DNA of 32,549 nucleotides from an uncultured Verrucomicrobiota bacterium (GCA_903863295.1 CAIPBM010000185.1:1-32549), one strand, 5' to 3'; positions 8,395 through 16,586 are shown, counted from the first letter of the stretch. Notes: generated by a model not told the origin, from the sequence alone. Numbers and translations are program-made.

Positions 8395-9789
8395 CTACAT
8401 GCTGAACCGGTGTCCGAGATAAATCTCTCTCGCGACCGGATCGTTGAGAAGAAATTCGCGTGAGCCGGTGGAGAGAACCCGGCCCTCATCGATGATGTAG
8501 GCGCGATCCACAACCGAGAGCGTTTCGCGAACGCTATGGTCGGTGACCAGCACGCCCAGGCCGCGATTCTTCAATTGCAGGATGATCTCCTGGATATCAT
8601 GCACCGCCATCGGATCGACGCCTGCGAACGGCTCATCGAGTAGCAGCAACGTCGGTGAGGTGACCAGCGCACGCGCGATGGTCACGCGCCGCTTTTCTCC
8701 GCCGGAAAGGGTGATGGCGACGCTCTCCCGCACATGCTCCAGGCCGAAATCCTTGAGCAACGCATCGCAGCGGGCGTCCCGTTCCTCCTCGGAAATGTGG
8801 AGGGTTTCAAGAATCGCGAGCAGGTTCTCCTCGACCGTCAGTTTGCGGAAAATCGATTCCTCCTGCGGCAGGTAACCGATGCCGCGCCGCGCCCGGCGAT
8901 ACATCGGCATGAGTGTGACATCCTCGTCGCCCATGTGGACGTGGCCTTCGGTCGGCGTCACCAGCCCGACGATCATGTAGAACGTGGTGGTCTTGCCCGC
9001 GCCATTCCGTCCGAGCAGGCCGACGACCTCGCCCGGCTTGACGTAGATATCGACGCCATTGACCACGCGACGACCGCCATATTGCTTGACGAGCCCCGTG
9101 GTTTGGATGAGCGACTGTCCATTGTTTGGGATGGGTGCGGAGACGGAAGAAGAGGTTACGGGCTTGGCGGGAGTCGCTGGCTGGGGCTCGGAGGAAACAA
9201 CTTCGATGCGTGGCTCGTTCTCGTCGGGGGGCGGGAAGATAAATTCACGGGCCTTTTGCACTTGCGAGCTGAGGAACGAGGTCAGCCAGGGAACTCCCTT
9301 TTTTTCCGCAGAAATCGTGTCCGGTAGCGACGCGGTGGTTTGAACCAAGTCGTCTGAGGGCGAGGTGGAGGGAGTCAGTAACTTGGTCTTCGATTTCTCC
9401 ACAGCGGACGATTCCGAACCCAATTCGACCGGACGCTGATTCAGAATGATCTTGGTGGGAATTTTTTTGGCCGTTTCAGGTTCGACAGGTTTGGCTGGTT
9501 CCGTCGCTTTCTCGCCGGAACCGGAAAGGAAAGAAAAAGAATCGGATGACTCTGTGGACTTTTGCTCGCTGGAGGCGACTTGCGGCGGGGGCGTGGCGGG
9601 CGTTTCGCCAGGAACAGTATTTCCGGTCAGGTTATTCAAGGGAGGAGAGAGAGGATGGGCGTTGGGCAAAGTTACCCCAGATTCGGACTGGCGTCTTTCT
9701 TCATTCGCTAACAAGGGAGACAACTCCGGCTTGGATGCGCCTTCAGAATTTACCTTCGAGATTTTAGCCTGGGGTAGGCGATGTTTCAT
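8395..9789 (-). CDS. lptB: LPS export ABC ATPase LptB with a long N-terminal extension
   Basis: The final 237 or so residues (228-464) are a complete LptB: Walker A GLLGRNGAGKTT (257-268), Q-loop GYLPQEESIFRKLTVEENL, signature LSGGEKRR (361-368), Walker B LLLLDEP (381-387) and switch His in LVTDHSV (418). LptB powers extraction of LPS from the inner membrane with LptF/LptG, which are not in the window. About 225 residues of Pro/Ser/Thr-rich, low-complexity sequence precede this. E. coli LptB is about 241 residues in total, so the extension is unusual. It is in frame and continuous from the ATG at 9789, 3 bp after the lptA stop, so the long form follows operon logic. No internal start just before residue 228 is obvious. 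Confidence 0.9.
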   Translation of the reverse strand: MKHRLPQAKISKVNSEGASKPELSPLLANEERRQSESGVTLPNAHPLSPPLNNLTGNTVPGETPATPPPQVASSEQKSTESSDSFSFLSGSGEKATEPAKPVEPETAKKIPTKIILNQRPVELGSESSAVEKSKTKLLTPSTSPSDDLVQTTASLPDTISAEKKGVPWLTSFLSSQVQKAREFIFPPPDENEPRIEVVSSEPQPATPAKPVTSSSVSAPIPNNGQSLIQTTGLVKQYGGRRVVNGVDIYVKPGEVVGLLGRNGAGKTTTFYMIVGLVTPTEGHVHMGDEDVTLMPMYRRARRGIGYLPQEESIFRKLTVEENLLAILETLHISEEERDARCDALLKDFGLEHVRESVAITLSGGEKRRVTIARALVTSPTLLLLDEPFAGVDPMAVHDIQEIILQLKNRGLGVLVTDHSVRETLSVVDRAYIIDEGRVLSTGSREFLLNDPVAREIYLGHRFSM

Positions 9790-9792
9790 GCC

Positions 9793-10323
9793 TCATTCAG
9801 TGGGTTTTGGCGTGGCTGGGGTTGTGGTCGATCCCATGCCGCTATCGAGGATGACGGTCTTGCTGCGTCCCCCGCTGGTGATCATTTTTTGGTTGGTTCG
9901 ATAAATGGTGATCACTGGAGCAAAGAGCTGGTTCTTTTTGTTGTCGATGATGTTCGGCTGGTCGGTCAGTACAAATTTGTCATCTTCCTTGAAGTACTCG
10001 GCCTGGCCGCAGTGGGTGATGCGATCCGGCTGCGTGATCACCACGTTGCCCACGGCGACAATGTGGTCAACTTTGCCCGCCTTGAAGATGACCGTCATCT
10101 CCTGGCAGGTGAGATTGAAATTATTGCCGATGACCGTCACGTTTCCCGTAAAGACCGAGGTGCTCGATTTTTGATCGGAACGGAGTTCATCCGAGGTGAT
10201 GACGGTGCTGCCCGGGGGGACGACGTCACTGTCGAGCGTATCGGTCGTCTGGGCTCCGGACGGTAAAGCTCCAGCGAGCAAGAGGACGAGGCAAAGATTC
10301 AGGTAGCGAAGCGAAACATTCAT
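9793..10323 (-). CDS. lptA: LptA/OstA-type periplasmic LPS transport protein
   Basis: The 176-residue protein starts with a signal peptide (MNVSLRYLNLCLVLLLAG...GAQ). An OstA-like beta-jellyroll region follows, recognisable from STSVFTGNVTVIGNNFNLTC, VDHIVAVGNVVITQPDR and GQAEYFKEDDKFVLTDQPNI, the alternating strand pattern of LptA. LptA oligomers bridge LptC and LptD and carry LPS across the periplasm. Its ATG overlaps the lptC stop (ATGA) and its stop is 3 bp from the lptB start, so translation is probably coupled. The C-terminal Thr/Pro-rich tail is unusual but short. Confidence 0.85.
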   Translation of the reverse strand: MNVSLRYLNLCLVLLLAGALPSGAQTTDTLDSDVVPPGSTVITSDELRSDQKSSTSVFTGNVTVIGNNFNLTCQEMTVIFKAGKVDHIVAVGNVVITQPDRITHCGQAEYFKEDDKFVLTDQPNIIDNKKNQLFAPVITIYRTNQKMITSGGRSKTVILDSGMGSTTTPATPKPTE

Positions 10324-10931
10324 TTGGTATCGGTGCTGGTCGGTGGCAGGGGTGCCGAATTGGTGCTGGCGTAGGAACCGGGGGTGCCCGGCAGGGAATC
10401 GTCATCACTCCGCAACGGACGGGGCGGAGATATGGGAGTTGTCGATCCAGCCGTCGCAGGCGTTGAGGCAGGTGCATTAGCCGCAGGAGTCGCAGTGGGA
10501 TCAAAATTCTTGAGCAAGACCCGCACGTTGGTTCGTAACAGGTACTTCTTGTTCACCAAATCAAAGTCGCAGGTCTGAGCCGTGGCTTCCTGGTCGGCGC
10601 GGACAATCCGCACCGTGTACTTGGTTCGTAGCTTCTCTTCCTTCACGTAGAGGTCGGCCTTCGGCGAGGTGATCGTCGTCGTCACGATATCGTTGTCGTA
10701 AATCTTGATGACCAAGTCTGTGGTTTCCGCGCGATTTTGCGTGATCCCCGTCGCCTGCGAGGCGTTCAACTGATACTTCAGCTTTCCATCCTGATATAGG
10801 GGAAATTCAAAATTCTTGAAGGTCTGCCCCACGGGCAACTGCGGGCCGCTGTCACCCGAGTTATCGGCGAGTGCAGCACCCAGCATCCAGATACTGGCAC
10901 CGATACCCAGACTAAAAATACGCGGCCTCAT
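10320..10931 (-). CDS. lptC: LptC-like LPS export protein
   Basis: The 203-residue protein begins with a signal or anchor segment (MRPRIFSLGIGASIWMLGAALA). Beta-rich sequence follows (FKNFEFPLYQDGKLKYQLNA; TTTITSPKADLYVKEEKLRT), resembling the LptC/YrbK fold. The last 50 or so residues are Pro/Thr/Ser-rich low complexity. LptC passes LPS from LptB2FG to LptA. The assignment relies on fold-like features plus position directly upstream of lptA with a 4-bp overlap; similarity by eye is weaker than for lptA and lptB. A good ribosome-binding site (AAAGG, 7 nt before ATG) supports the start. Confidence 0.72.
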   Translation of the reverse strand: MRPRIFSLGIGASIWMLGAALADNSGDSGPQLPVGQTFKNFEFPLYQDGKLKYQLNASQATGITQNRAETTDLVIKIYDNDIVTTTITSPKADLYVKEEKLRTKYTVRIVRADQEATAQTCDFDLVNKKYLLRTNVRVLLKNFDPTATPAANAPASTPATAGSTTPISPPRPLRSDDDSLPGTPGSYASTNSAPLPPTSTDTK

Positions 10932-11015
10932 TTATCGCCCTTTACGTTCGCAGCACGGGCTCCCTTAGTGCAAGTGGAATCCGAGGCGGACTTGGTAACC
11001 AAATCATTCGTCAAG

Positions 11016-11267
11016 CTAGCGCAGGAACAAATAAGCCGCGCCAAAGGCAAAGGAAATCCCGAGCGGAATCAAACAGGCGTTGACTTGATCGGTCGTCCAA
11101 AGGGATTGTCTTATCGACGAATTTCTCCGGGTGGCGCGGATCTGTTGATGCTCGTAACTATAGTAGACAAACAGGATCAAGGAGCAGATCAGGCTAAGAC
11201 CGCCCAGAACAAGCTCAAGAATCGAATCCCACGTTAACAAGGTCATCGGCGGAGGTACCGTGGGCAT
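11016..11267 (-). CDS. Small two-helix membrane protein, unknown function
   Basis: Starting at ATG 11267, which has GGGAG 6 nt upstream, the product is 83 residues: a short hydrophilic start, a first membrane helix (LELVLGGLSLICSLILFVYY), a charged loop (EHQQIRATRRNSS) and a second helix (ACLIPLGISFAFGAAYLFLR) at the C-terminus. In-frame starts further upstream (to 11384) lack a comparable ribosome-binding site. It lies 85 bp upstream of lptC on the same strand and may be the first gene of that operon. No family was recognised. Confidence 0.55.
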   Translation of the reverse strand: MPTVPPPMTLLTWDSILELVLGGLSLICSLILFVYYSYEHQQIRATRRNSSIRQSLWTTDQVNACLIPLGISFAFGAAYLFLR

Positions 11268-11348
11268 GGGGTGCTCCCAAGGCATTAAGTTCTCGTCTGT
11301 CACGCGCCAAAGGCTGGCCGCGGCAAAATCGGATACGTACCGGCAAGC

Positions 11349-11484
11349 TTCCCCAAGATGGAGAACAAGAGCGGGCGTATGCATAGGTCTTGGGGAATCT
11401 CGCTGCGCTTCTGGAAAGAGGCTAAAACCGATTACTTCAGGCCTAACGTTATAAAAGCTAGGTTAGACTAAATATTAGAACCTA
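11349..11484. repeat. Inverted repeats in the divergent intergenic region
   Basis: The 309-bp gap between the small membrane gene and the flavin reductase gene holds no ORF of note. It contains a perfect 10-bp inverted repeat TTCCCCAAGA (11349-11358) / TCTTGGGGAA (11388-11397). It also contains a nested stem TAGGTT-aga-CTAA-ata-TTAG-AACCTA (11459-11484) in an AT-rich stretch. The second could be an operator or a leader hairpin for the flavin reductase gene. No regulator or promoter could be assigned with confidence. Confidence 0.35.
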
Positions 11485-11576
11485 AGCAAGCCTCGCGCGA
11501 CTAAAATATACCCTCTCTAGCTTCTCCTCGCGTTCCTTCTCCTCGACAAAGCTGCTACCTGCGCTTTCTTGGTAAC

Positions 11577-12227
11577 ATGCAACTGACGCTCTCTGAACTC
11601 ACCGCCGCCAAACGTTACGGAATCCTTTCCAGCTTGGTTTTGCCGCGTCCCATTGCTTGGGTGACAACGCTAAACGAGGACGGCTCGGTCAATGCGGCCC
11701 CCTTCAGTTATTTTCAAATCATGGGAGAAAACCCGCCGCTTGTCGTGCTGGGCATCGGTCGTCGTCCCGATGGCAGCGCCAAGGATAGCTTTCGCAATCT
11801 CCGGCGCACCCATGAATTCGTGATCAACATCGTGACCGAGTCCAATGCCGATGCGATGAATCTCTGCGCCACCGATTTCCCGCCCGGCACCAGTGAGGTC
11901 ACCGCGCTTGGGCTGGCCACGGAACCCTCCGCCGTCGTGAAGCCGCCCCGTTTGTCCGTGGCGCCAGCTCAGTTGGAGGCCCGCGAATTGCAGACGTTGC
12001 TCATTGGCGAAAATCAGGTTGTCATGGGCGAGCTACTCGTCCTGCACATTCGCGATGAGTTCTTCGATAACGACAAGATGCGTGTCCATACCGAGAAGAT
12101 GGGAATCATCGGGCGACTCCAGGGTGGTCTCGAGGGAGGCTACACCCGCACGCAGGATCGCTTCCATCTCCAGCGGCAGACCCATGCCGAATGGCTGGAG
12201 AAATCGAAGGAGAGACCAGCCATCTGA
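11577..12227 (+). CDS. Flavin reductase (FMN-binding split barrel) family protein
   Basis: The 216-residue protein matches the DIM6/NTAB flavin reductase-like family: VLPRPIAWVTTLNEDGSVN, the AAPFSYFQIMGENPPLVVL strand-turn and a central KDSFRNLRRTHEFVINIV helix-strand. These are the usual FMN-binding features of this split-barrel group. Members reduce flavin with NAD(P)H for monooxygenases or act as stand-alone FMN oxidoreductases. No partner oxygenase gene is present, so the substrate is open. It is a single-gene unit on the plus strand, with an AT-rich upstream region. Its stop is 7 bp from the stop of the convergent secreted protein. Confidence 0.85.
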   Translation: MQLTLSELTAAKRYGILSSLVLPRPIAWVTTLNEDGSVNAAPFSYFQIMGENPPLVVLGIGRRPDGSAKDSFRNLRRTHEFVINIVTESNADAMNLCATDFPPGTSEVTALGLATEPSAVVKPPRLSVAPAQLEARELQTLLIGENQVVMGELLVLHIRDEFFDNDKMRVHTEKMGIIGRLQGGLEGGYTRTQDRFHLQRQTHAEWLEKSKERPAI

Positions 12228-12233
12228 CTACGT

Positions 12234-13271
12234 TTAAGGCGCTGGATTTGTCGGTGGCGCGTTGGTGTGCGTTGTCACGACAGTCATGTCGCCTTCTTTG
12301 GTCGCCGTGACCGTCACGTTGCTGGCTGGAGCATTATTGGTCGAAGTATCCGAAGTCTGCGCCACCGGTGAAGTCCCGGGATGTCGTGTCCGGTAATCCT
12401 GCAAAAGATCATGGGTGCGGGCAATCATGTCGTCGACCTTGGGGTGGTTGCGGTTGGCCTTGATCAGTTCGACCAGCACCTGCAACTTCTCGGTACTGGG
12501 CGTGATCGCGTAATCATCGCAGGCGCGCTGAAAGGCGAGGTCGGGATAATCGACCTGATTCCACTTGTCGGTATCCGGCTGATCGAGATTCTTCATCGCG
12601 ATATAGACGTCCCAGGCGGCAAGCGTATCGGCAGAGGGAGTGGCCCGCAGCGGATCGAGTACTTCGGTTTGGTAAAGCTTGGGCAATTCTTTGACCGTCC
12701 AGTTGGCTTGAGGCTTATCGCCCCAATTGTGAAAACCCAGAGCGCCAGAGATCGGTGAATCATGCACAGGCTTATTCCTCAACTCCTTGACCTGCGGAAT
12801 CCCATCATCCTTGATAGTCAGGTAAATCTGCGGTGCCGTTTTAAGCCAGGCGATCCACTCGTCATGCAATCCCTTTTCATCCGGTGTGGTGACAAAGCGC
12901 GCCGCAAACCGCATCAAGCCGCAGTGGAGTTGTGCGACCAGGGCCAGGTTGACCGTCTGGGCGGCATCCTGCTGAATGCGGGCTTCTTTTTCGTGCGGCG
13001 TCTCGTGATCGTATTTGGATTGAACCGGCGTCGGTTTTGGCATCGAACCGCCGCTGCTTTGAAACAGGTTTAACGCCGCATCTGGACTACCCATGGCTGT
13101 GGCCAGTTGGTTGAGGAAATCGGTCATGGTCTGGGCCGAGGCTTCCTGATGCTGCTGCTTCACCTCGTTTAAATCGCGATCCAGCATGTCGACCGCATTT
13201 TGGGCCTGTGCGCACAGACCCATCGCAAATAACCATGCGCCCCCAACCCATCCCATTCGGAACTGTCTCAT
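12234..13271 (-). CDS. Secreted hypothetical protein
   Basis: ATG at 13271 gives 345 residues with a signal peptide (MRQFRMGWVGGAWLFAMGLCAQAQ). The longer frame from ATG 13340 would overlap the yfiH-like stop as ATGA and add 23 residues before the signal sequence. The coupling makes that start possible, but the signal peptide favours 13271. The mature part is mostly helical and charged, with no motif I recognise, and ends in a Thr/Asn-rich tail (TSDTSTNNAPASNVTVTATK). It probably shares a transcript with the YfiH-type gene upstream. Confidence 0.6.
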   Translation of the reverse strand: MRQFRMGWVGGAWLFAMGLCAQAQNAVDMLDRDLNEVKQQHQEASAQTMTDFLNQLATAMGSPDAALNLFQSSGGSMPKPTPVQSKYDHETPHEKEARIQQDAAQTVNLALVAQLHCGLMRFAARFVTTPDEKGLHDEWIAWLKTAPQIYLTIKDDGIPQVKELRNKPVHDSPISGALGFHNWGDKPQANWTVKELPKLYQTEVLDPLRATPSADTLAAWDVYIAMKNLDQPDTDKWNQVDYPDLAFQRACDDYAITPSTEKLQVLVELIKANRNHPKVDDMIARTHDLLQDYRTRHPGTSPVAQTSDTSTNNAPASNVTVTATKEGDMTVVTTHTNAPPTNPAP

Positions 13272-13336
13272 GGCGGCACAATAGCGCAATGGAGACGACA
13301 GGCGATCCGAAAAGTGAAATGTTTCATGAGCTCGAC

Positions 13337-13957
13337 TCATTCAATCATGAATACAGCCCACATGCGCCCGGTTTTTCCCTTCTCCGCACGATAAGAATAA
13401 TATCGATCCAGATGAGAGGCGGTGCAGAGGCCGCTGTCGTGGTATTGCTTCACCCCACAAGCCAGGGCCTGCCGCCCGATCTCGGCGGCGAAGTCGATTT
13501 CGTAATGGGGAGGTCGGATGCATGGCCCGAGGAGAACGACCAGATCCTCCGCCTTCACATCATACATCTCGTGCAAACATTGGATGGTCTCCTTGACGAT
13601 ATTACCCGCCGTGCCACGCCGTCCCGAATGAGCCAGGGCGATGACCTTCTGCACGGGATCATAAAAAAAGACAGGGCCGCAATCGGCGACGCGAACGACC
13701 AACGGCATGCGGGGCACGGAAGTGGCCAATGCATCTACATCCGGCACGCGAATGCCGCATGGGGTGTAGACGGCTTGCGCACGATTCCCATGCGGCTGCT
13801 CGGCGTGGACAGCGTCGACCATGGGAAATCCTGCTTCGGTGAACGTGCTTTCGAGCTCTTGCTCAAGCTGCTCAAGCGGGCCCTCGCTGCGCGTGGAAAA
13901 GCCATGGCGCAATTCGGGGATCTGCAAAGTGGGGAACGTCTCGATATCCATCGCCAC
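13337..13957 (-). CDS. YfiH/LACC1-type laccase-domain protein (purine nucleoside phosphorylase family)
   Basis: The protein has 206 residues, slightly shorter than the usual 240 or so. Conserved elements in order are HGFSTR near the N-terminus, AVHAEQPHGN (the Q-x-H site), RVADCGPVFFYD (Cys ligand), ALAHSGRRGTAGNIVKETI (second His) and LLGPCIRPPHYEI. The His-Cys-His triad of this family is present. The usual AHAGWRG reads AHSGRRG, so Trp is replaced by Arg. Family members act as zinc-dependent purine nucleoside phosphorylase/adenosine deaminase; older annotations say multicopper polyphenol oxidase. The start at 13957 gives the normal N-terminus. Its stop overlaps a possible ATG of the downstream secreted protein. 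Confidence 0.82.
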   Translation of the reverse strand: MAMDIETFPTLQIPELRHGFSTRSEGPLEQLEQELESTFTEAGFPMVDAVHAEQPHGNRAQAVYTPCGIRVPDVDALATSVPRMPLVVRVADCGPVFFYDPVQKVIALAHSGRRGTAGNIVKETIQCLHEMYDVKAEDLVVLLGPCIRPPHYEIDFAAEIGRQALACGVKQYHDSGLCTASHLDRYYSYRAEKGKTGRMWAVFMIE

Positions 13958-14009
13958 TAGTATCCCGGAAATTGTCGCCGGGGCAAGGAGGTCGTAGATG
14001 GCTTGACCT

Positions 14010-14046
14010 CAAAATAGAAAAGCCGTCACAGTTTCCTGTGACGGCT
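14010..14046 (-). terminator. Intrinsic terminator of the MarR gene
   Basis: AGCCGTCACAG-GAAA-CTGTGACGGCT is an 11-bp perfect stem with a GNRA-like tetraloop (14021-14046 read on the minus strand). It is followed by TTTTCTATTTT. It begins 21 nt downstream of the MarR stop codon. Confidence 0.9.
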
Positions 14047-14066
14047 CTTGGAAAGCAGGGAAGGCG

Positions 14067-14543
14067 TTAGGCCTTGGCCGCTTGCTGCTGCTGGGTGCTG
14101 CGACGGATAATCGTCCGGTAAATCCGCAACCAGGCTTCAATATCTTCCTGGGTCAGATCCTTGAAAAGTTCCTGCAAATTGCGAACGATGCCGCGCTTGA
14201 GACCCTCGACGAGTTCGCGACCTTTGTCCGTGATGCGGACCAAAACCTGACGGCGATCCTTCGGATGGCTGAAGCGTTCAATCAGTCCCGCTTCGACAAG
14301 GCGCTCAACCAGGCCAGTGGTGGCGGGCGTTGTGTGACGCATGAGTTCGGCCAATTGGGACATATTCAGACCTGAAGTCTGGTTAAGAAAGCCGAGAAGC
14401 GTATATTGGGGAATAGAAATATTCCCACGGTTCACTTCGGTGGAGAGCTCCACGAGGAAGGAACGTTGCAATTGTGTGGCGATTTCGGCCAGTTCTTCGG
14501 CTAAATGAGTATTTTGATCAATCGTTTCCATACCTCTCACCAT
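14067..14543 (-). CDS. MarR-family transcriptional regulator
   Basis: The 158-residue protein is of ordinary MarR length. The winged helix is visible: ISIPQYTLLGFLNQTSGLNM, then LAELMRHTTPATTGLVERLV as the recognition helix, then GLIERFSHPKDRRQVLVRIT with the family's D-R-R wing. Long helices on either side form the dimer interface. MarR proteins usually repress neighbouring or own promoters and release DNA on binding phenolic or oxidant ligands. Start is ATG 14543; ATG 14531 also fits. Two palindromes in the upstream gap are candidate operators. It has its own terminator, so it appears monocistronic. Confidence 0.88.
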   Translation of the reverse strand: MVRGMETIDQNTHLAEELAEIATQLQRSFLVELSTEVNRGNISIPQYTLLGFLNQTSGLNMSQLAELMRHTTPATTGLVERLVEAGLIERFSHPKDRRQVLVRITDKGRELVEGLKRGIVRNLQELFKDLTQEDIEAWLRIYRTIIRRSTQQQQAAKA

Positions 14544-14674
14544 TCATCATTTGAAAGCTTTAGTCAATGAATAATTTGATGAAAAATGGGGTTCATGACA
14601 CTTTTTAGGGGAGAGGATGGATTCTTTAAAATTACCGAATCATGCAGCCAATGCATTCCGTTGTTTGCGGAATG
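14543..14674. promoter_or_regulatory. Candidate operator palindromes upstream of the MarR gene
   Basis: TTCATCA (14543-14549) and TGATGAA (14577-14583) form a spaced inverted repeat at the MarR start. CATTCCG-7-CGGAATG (14654-14674) is a 21-bp interrupted palindrome of the size MarR dimers bind, lying between the divergent MarR and rlpA-like genes. Both are sequence observations; regulation is inferred. Confidence 0.35.
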
Positions 14675-14774
14675 AGTTAGTATGACGAATCGTATTCACC
14701 GGGGTACATCTTGCTCAAATGTCCAAGTCTGAGTACGGACTTGCCAGTTGCGCGGGACGCGACAAACTTACTCG

Positions 14775-15200
14775 ATGTCCCGCTCTCTTTTTCTCTGTGT
14801 CCTGGTTGTTTTGGTTGTGAGCCTCGCCGGCTGTGCTTCTCACATTTCGATGCATGAGGGGGCGACCCAGAAGGGCTTGGCGACCTGGTATGGACCCGGT
14901 TCCAACGGCAACCTGACCGCCGATGGTGAGATTTTCAACATGAACGACCTCACGGCCGCCCACCGCCATATTCCTTTCGGTAGCATCGTTCGCGTGACCA
15001 ATCTCAACAATGGCCGGAGCGTGGATGTCCGCATCAACGACCGCGGACCATGGGGCTATCGCAGCCGGATCATCGACCTCTCCAGCGCCGCTGCGGATGT
15101 GCTCCAGATGAAAAGGGATGGCGTCGTCCCGGTGGAAATCGAGATTATCAGCCTCGGTGACGGGCATTATCATCGGCAGGCAGAAGGCTCCAATCTGTAA
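14775..15200 (+). CDS. RlpA-like septal lipoprotein, copy 1
   Basis: From ATG 14775 the product is 141 residues with a lipoprotein signal ending SLAGC (lipobox Cys about 20). The double-psi beta-barrel is complete: GLATWYGPGSNGNLTADGE, LTAAHRHIPFGSIVRVTNL, NNGRSVDVRINDRGP and IIDLSSAAADVLQM. The His in TAAHRH and the Asp in INDRGP match the residues needed for lytic transglycosylase activity in the Pseudomonas protein, which cuts denuded glycan strands at the septum. No SPOR domain follows, so septal targeting is not shown. The lipid anchor fits with lgt elsewhere in the window. A second RlpA-type gene starts 52 bp downstream. Confidence 0.85.
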   Translation: MSRSLFLCVLVVLVVSLAGCASHISMHEGATQKGLATWYGPGSNGNLTADGEIFNMNDLTAAHRHIPFGSIVRVTNLNNGRSVDVRINDRGPWGYRSRIIDLSSAAADVLQMKRDGVVPVEIEIISLGDGHYHRQAEGSNL

Positions 15201-15252
15201 AGGTCAGGTAGTCTCGCCCTTGCATATCTCCCCGCCGGGATAATATTAGGGA

Positions 15253-15672
15253 ATGAGCAGGTTGGCCTTGATCCTGGCGCTTCTGACTCTCTCTTTGCTG
15301 GTTTACGCCGGACTAAGCTATGCCTCCCGGGAACCTGCTCCCTCGCTTGGTCAGCAGGACGGGTTGGCTTCGTGGTACGGCAAAGAAGAGCAGGGAAAGC
15401 CAACGGCGAATGGCGAAACTTTCGATCGGCATGAACTAACCGCGGCTCATCGGCACCTGCCTTTCAACACGCTGGTGCGGGTAACGAACAAGAAAAATGG
15501 CCGCAGCGTGGTGGTCCGCATCAATGATCGCGGACCTTATACGGGGCATCGTATTCTTGATGTTTCAGAAGCGGCGGCTGATACTCTCGACATGAAACAC
15601 ACCGGCGTCGTGCCCGTGAAAATCGAGATCATCCCGACCGGCTCGCTCAATCCCGCGGGCACGTTGCCATGA
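15253..15672 (+). CDS. RlpA-like protein, copy 2
   Basis: The 139-residue protein has an N-terminal signal or anchor (LALILALLTLSLLVYAGLSYAS) but no lipobox Cys, unlike copy 1. The double-psi barrel keeps the catalytic candidates (LTAAHRHLPFNTLVRVTNK and VVVRINDRGPYTGHRILDVS). It is about 60 per cent identical by eye to copy 1 across the barrel, which suggests tandem duplication followed by divergence of localisation. The stop overlaps the NUDIX start as ATGA, so the two are probably translationally coupled. Confidence 0.85.
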   Translation: MSRLALILALLTLSLLVYAGLSYASREPAPSLGQQDGLASWYGKEEQGKPTANGETFDRHELTAAHRHLPFNTLVRVTNKKNGRSVVVRINDRGPYTGHRILDVSEAAADTLDMKHTGVVPVKIEIIPTGSLNPAGTLP

Positions 15673-16229
15673 GTCAGGTGCCAACGCCGGACTCTTTCAA
15701 GGCCGCCAACCCCGACGAACTCTTCGACATAGTCGATGCTGAGGATCGTGTGATCGGCCAGGCTCCGCGCCGTGAGGTCCACGCCCGTCACCTGGTGCAT
15801 CGCGCCACTCATGTGATGGTTCATGATCACACCGGCCATCTCTTCCTGCAACGGCGCAGCCTGACCAAGGATACCTTCCCTGGATGTTGGGATTCGTCCT
15901 GCAGCGGCCATGTCGATTCCGGGGAAGATTACCCGACCGCAGCCCGGCGCGAACTGGGCGAGGAACTCGGCTGGCACGATTCCAGTCTGCCTTTGCGGCA
16001 ACTGGTCAAATTGACCCCTTGCCCGGACAACGGGTATGAGTTCATCCAAATCTTTCTCATGGGGCCGCTCTCCGGGCCGTTTGTCCTGCATCCCCAGGAA
16101 ATCAGCGAGGGCCGCTGGGTCGCGCCGGACGAACTCGATATTCTCGTGGCAGAACATCCTGAGCAGGTGGCCGGGGCGTTGCGCCTGCTTTGGTCTCGAT
16201 ATCGCGCGGAGATTGTCGCGCAGCTTTGA
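15669..16229 (+). CDS. NUDIX hydrolase (IDI/YfcD-like)
   Basis: The 186-residue protein has an intact Nudix box (GHVDSGE, seven residues, REL-G-EELGW) and an N-terminal DELFDIVDAEDRVIGQAPR segment typical of the isopentenyl-diphosphate isomerase-like YfcD branch. LFLQRRSLTKDTFPGCWDSS precedes the box, as in that group. YfcD-type enzymes hydrolyse nucleoside diphosphate derivatives, but the substrate here is unknown. Cys residues near the box (WDSSCSGH) resemble the IDI fold, yet the full set of IDI metal ligands was not verified. It overlaps the second RlpA gene by 4 bp. Confidence 0.85.
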   Translation: MSQVPTPDSFKAANPDELFDIVDAEDRVIGQAPRREVHARHLVHRATHVMVHDHTGHLFLQRRSLTKDTFPGCWDSSCSGHVDSGEDYPTAARRELGEELGWHDSSLPLRQLVKLTPCPDNGYEFIQIFLMGPLSGPFVLHPQEISEGRWVAPDELDILVAEHPEQVAGALRLLWSRYRAEIVAQL

Positions 16230-16484
16230 GATCGGACAACTAATCCGTCATCCTGAGGTTACCACCATTCGGCGTTAAGCACGCAGCAGCTGGCGACACC
16301 GCGGGCACATTGTAACCAAGAAGCGAACCCCGGCAGGGAGTACCTCCTCACTACGCCCCCAACCGGCAAGCCATGCGAAAGTCCCTTCATGGCGCCAGTA
16401 TTTTGGGATAGGAACCAGCCTTGCGTTTATTGGGCGAATGTGTCGAGCGTTGCCCAGTTTCTCTTGAGTCGAAGTTTTTTATTC

Positions 16485-16586
16485 ACAGGAAAACATGAAG
16501 TCATGAAATAGTTGAAAGGAAAGCAAACTGACCAGAGATGCTTCTCCACTCCCCTTCGTGTATTTCATAACTTCATGTTTTCCTGT
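16485..16586. repeat. 26-bp inverted repeat, 50-nt loop
   Basis: The arm 16485-16510 (ACAGGAAAACATGAAGTCAT...) pairs with 16561-16586 with one mismatch in 26. Part of the same sequence, TTCATGTTTTCCTGTTAAA, occurs again at 20725-20743 upstream of lgt. This lies in the 511-bp gap between the NUDIX gene and the site-2 protease gene. The rest of the gap (16230-16480) shows only weak hairpins such as GCCATG/CATGGC, plus a truncated CCGTCATCCTGAG motif near 16247. No gene was found there. Confidence 0.7.
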
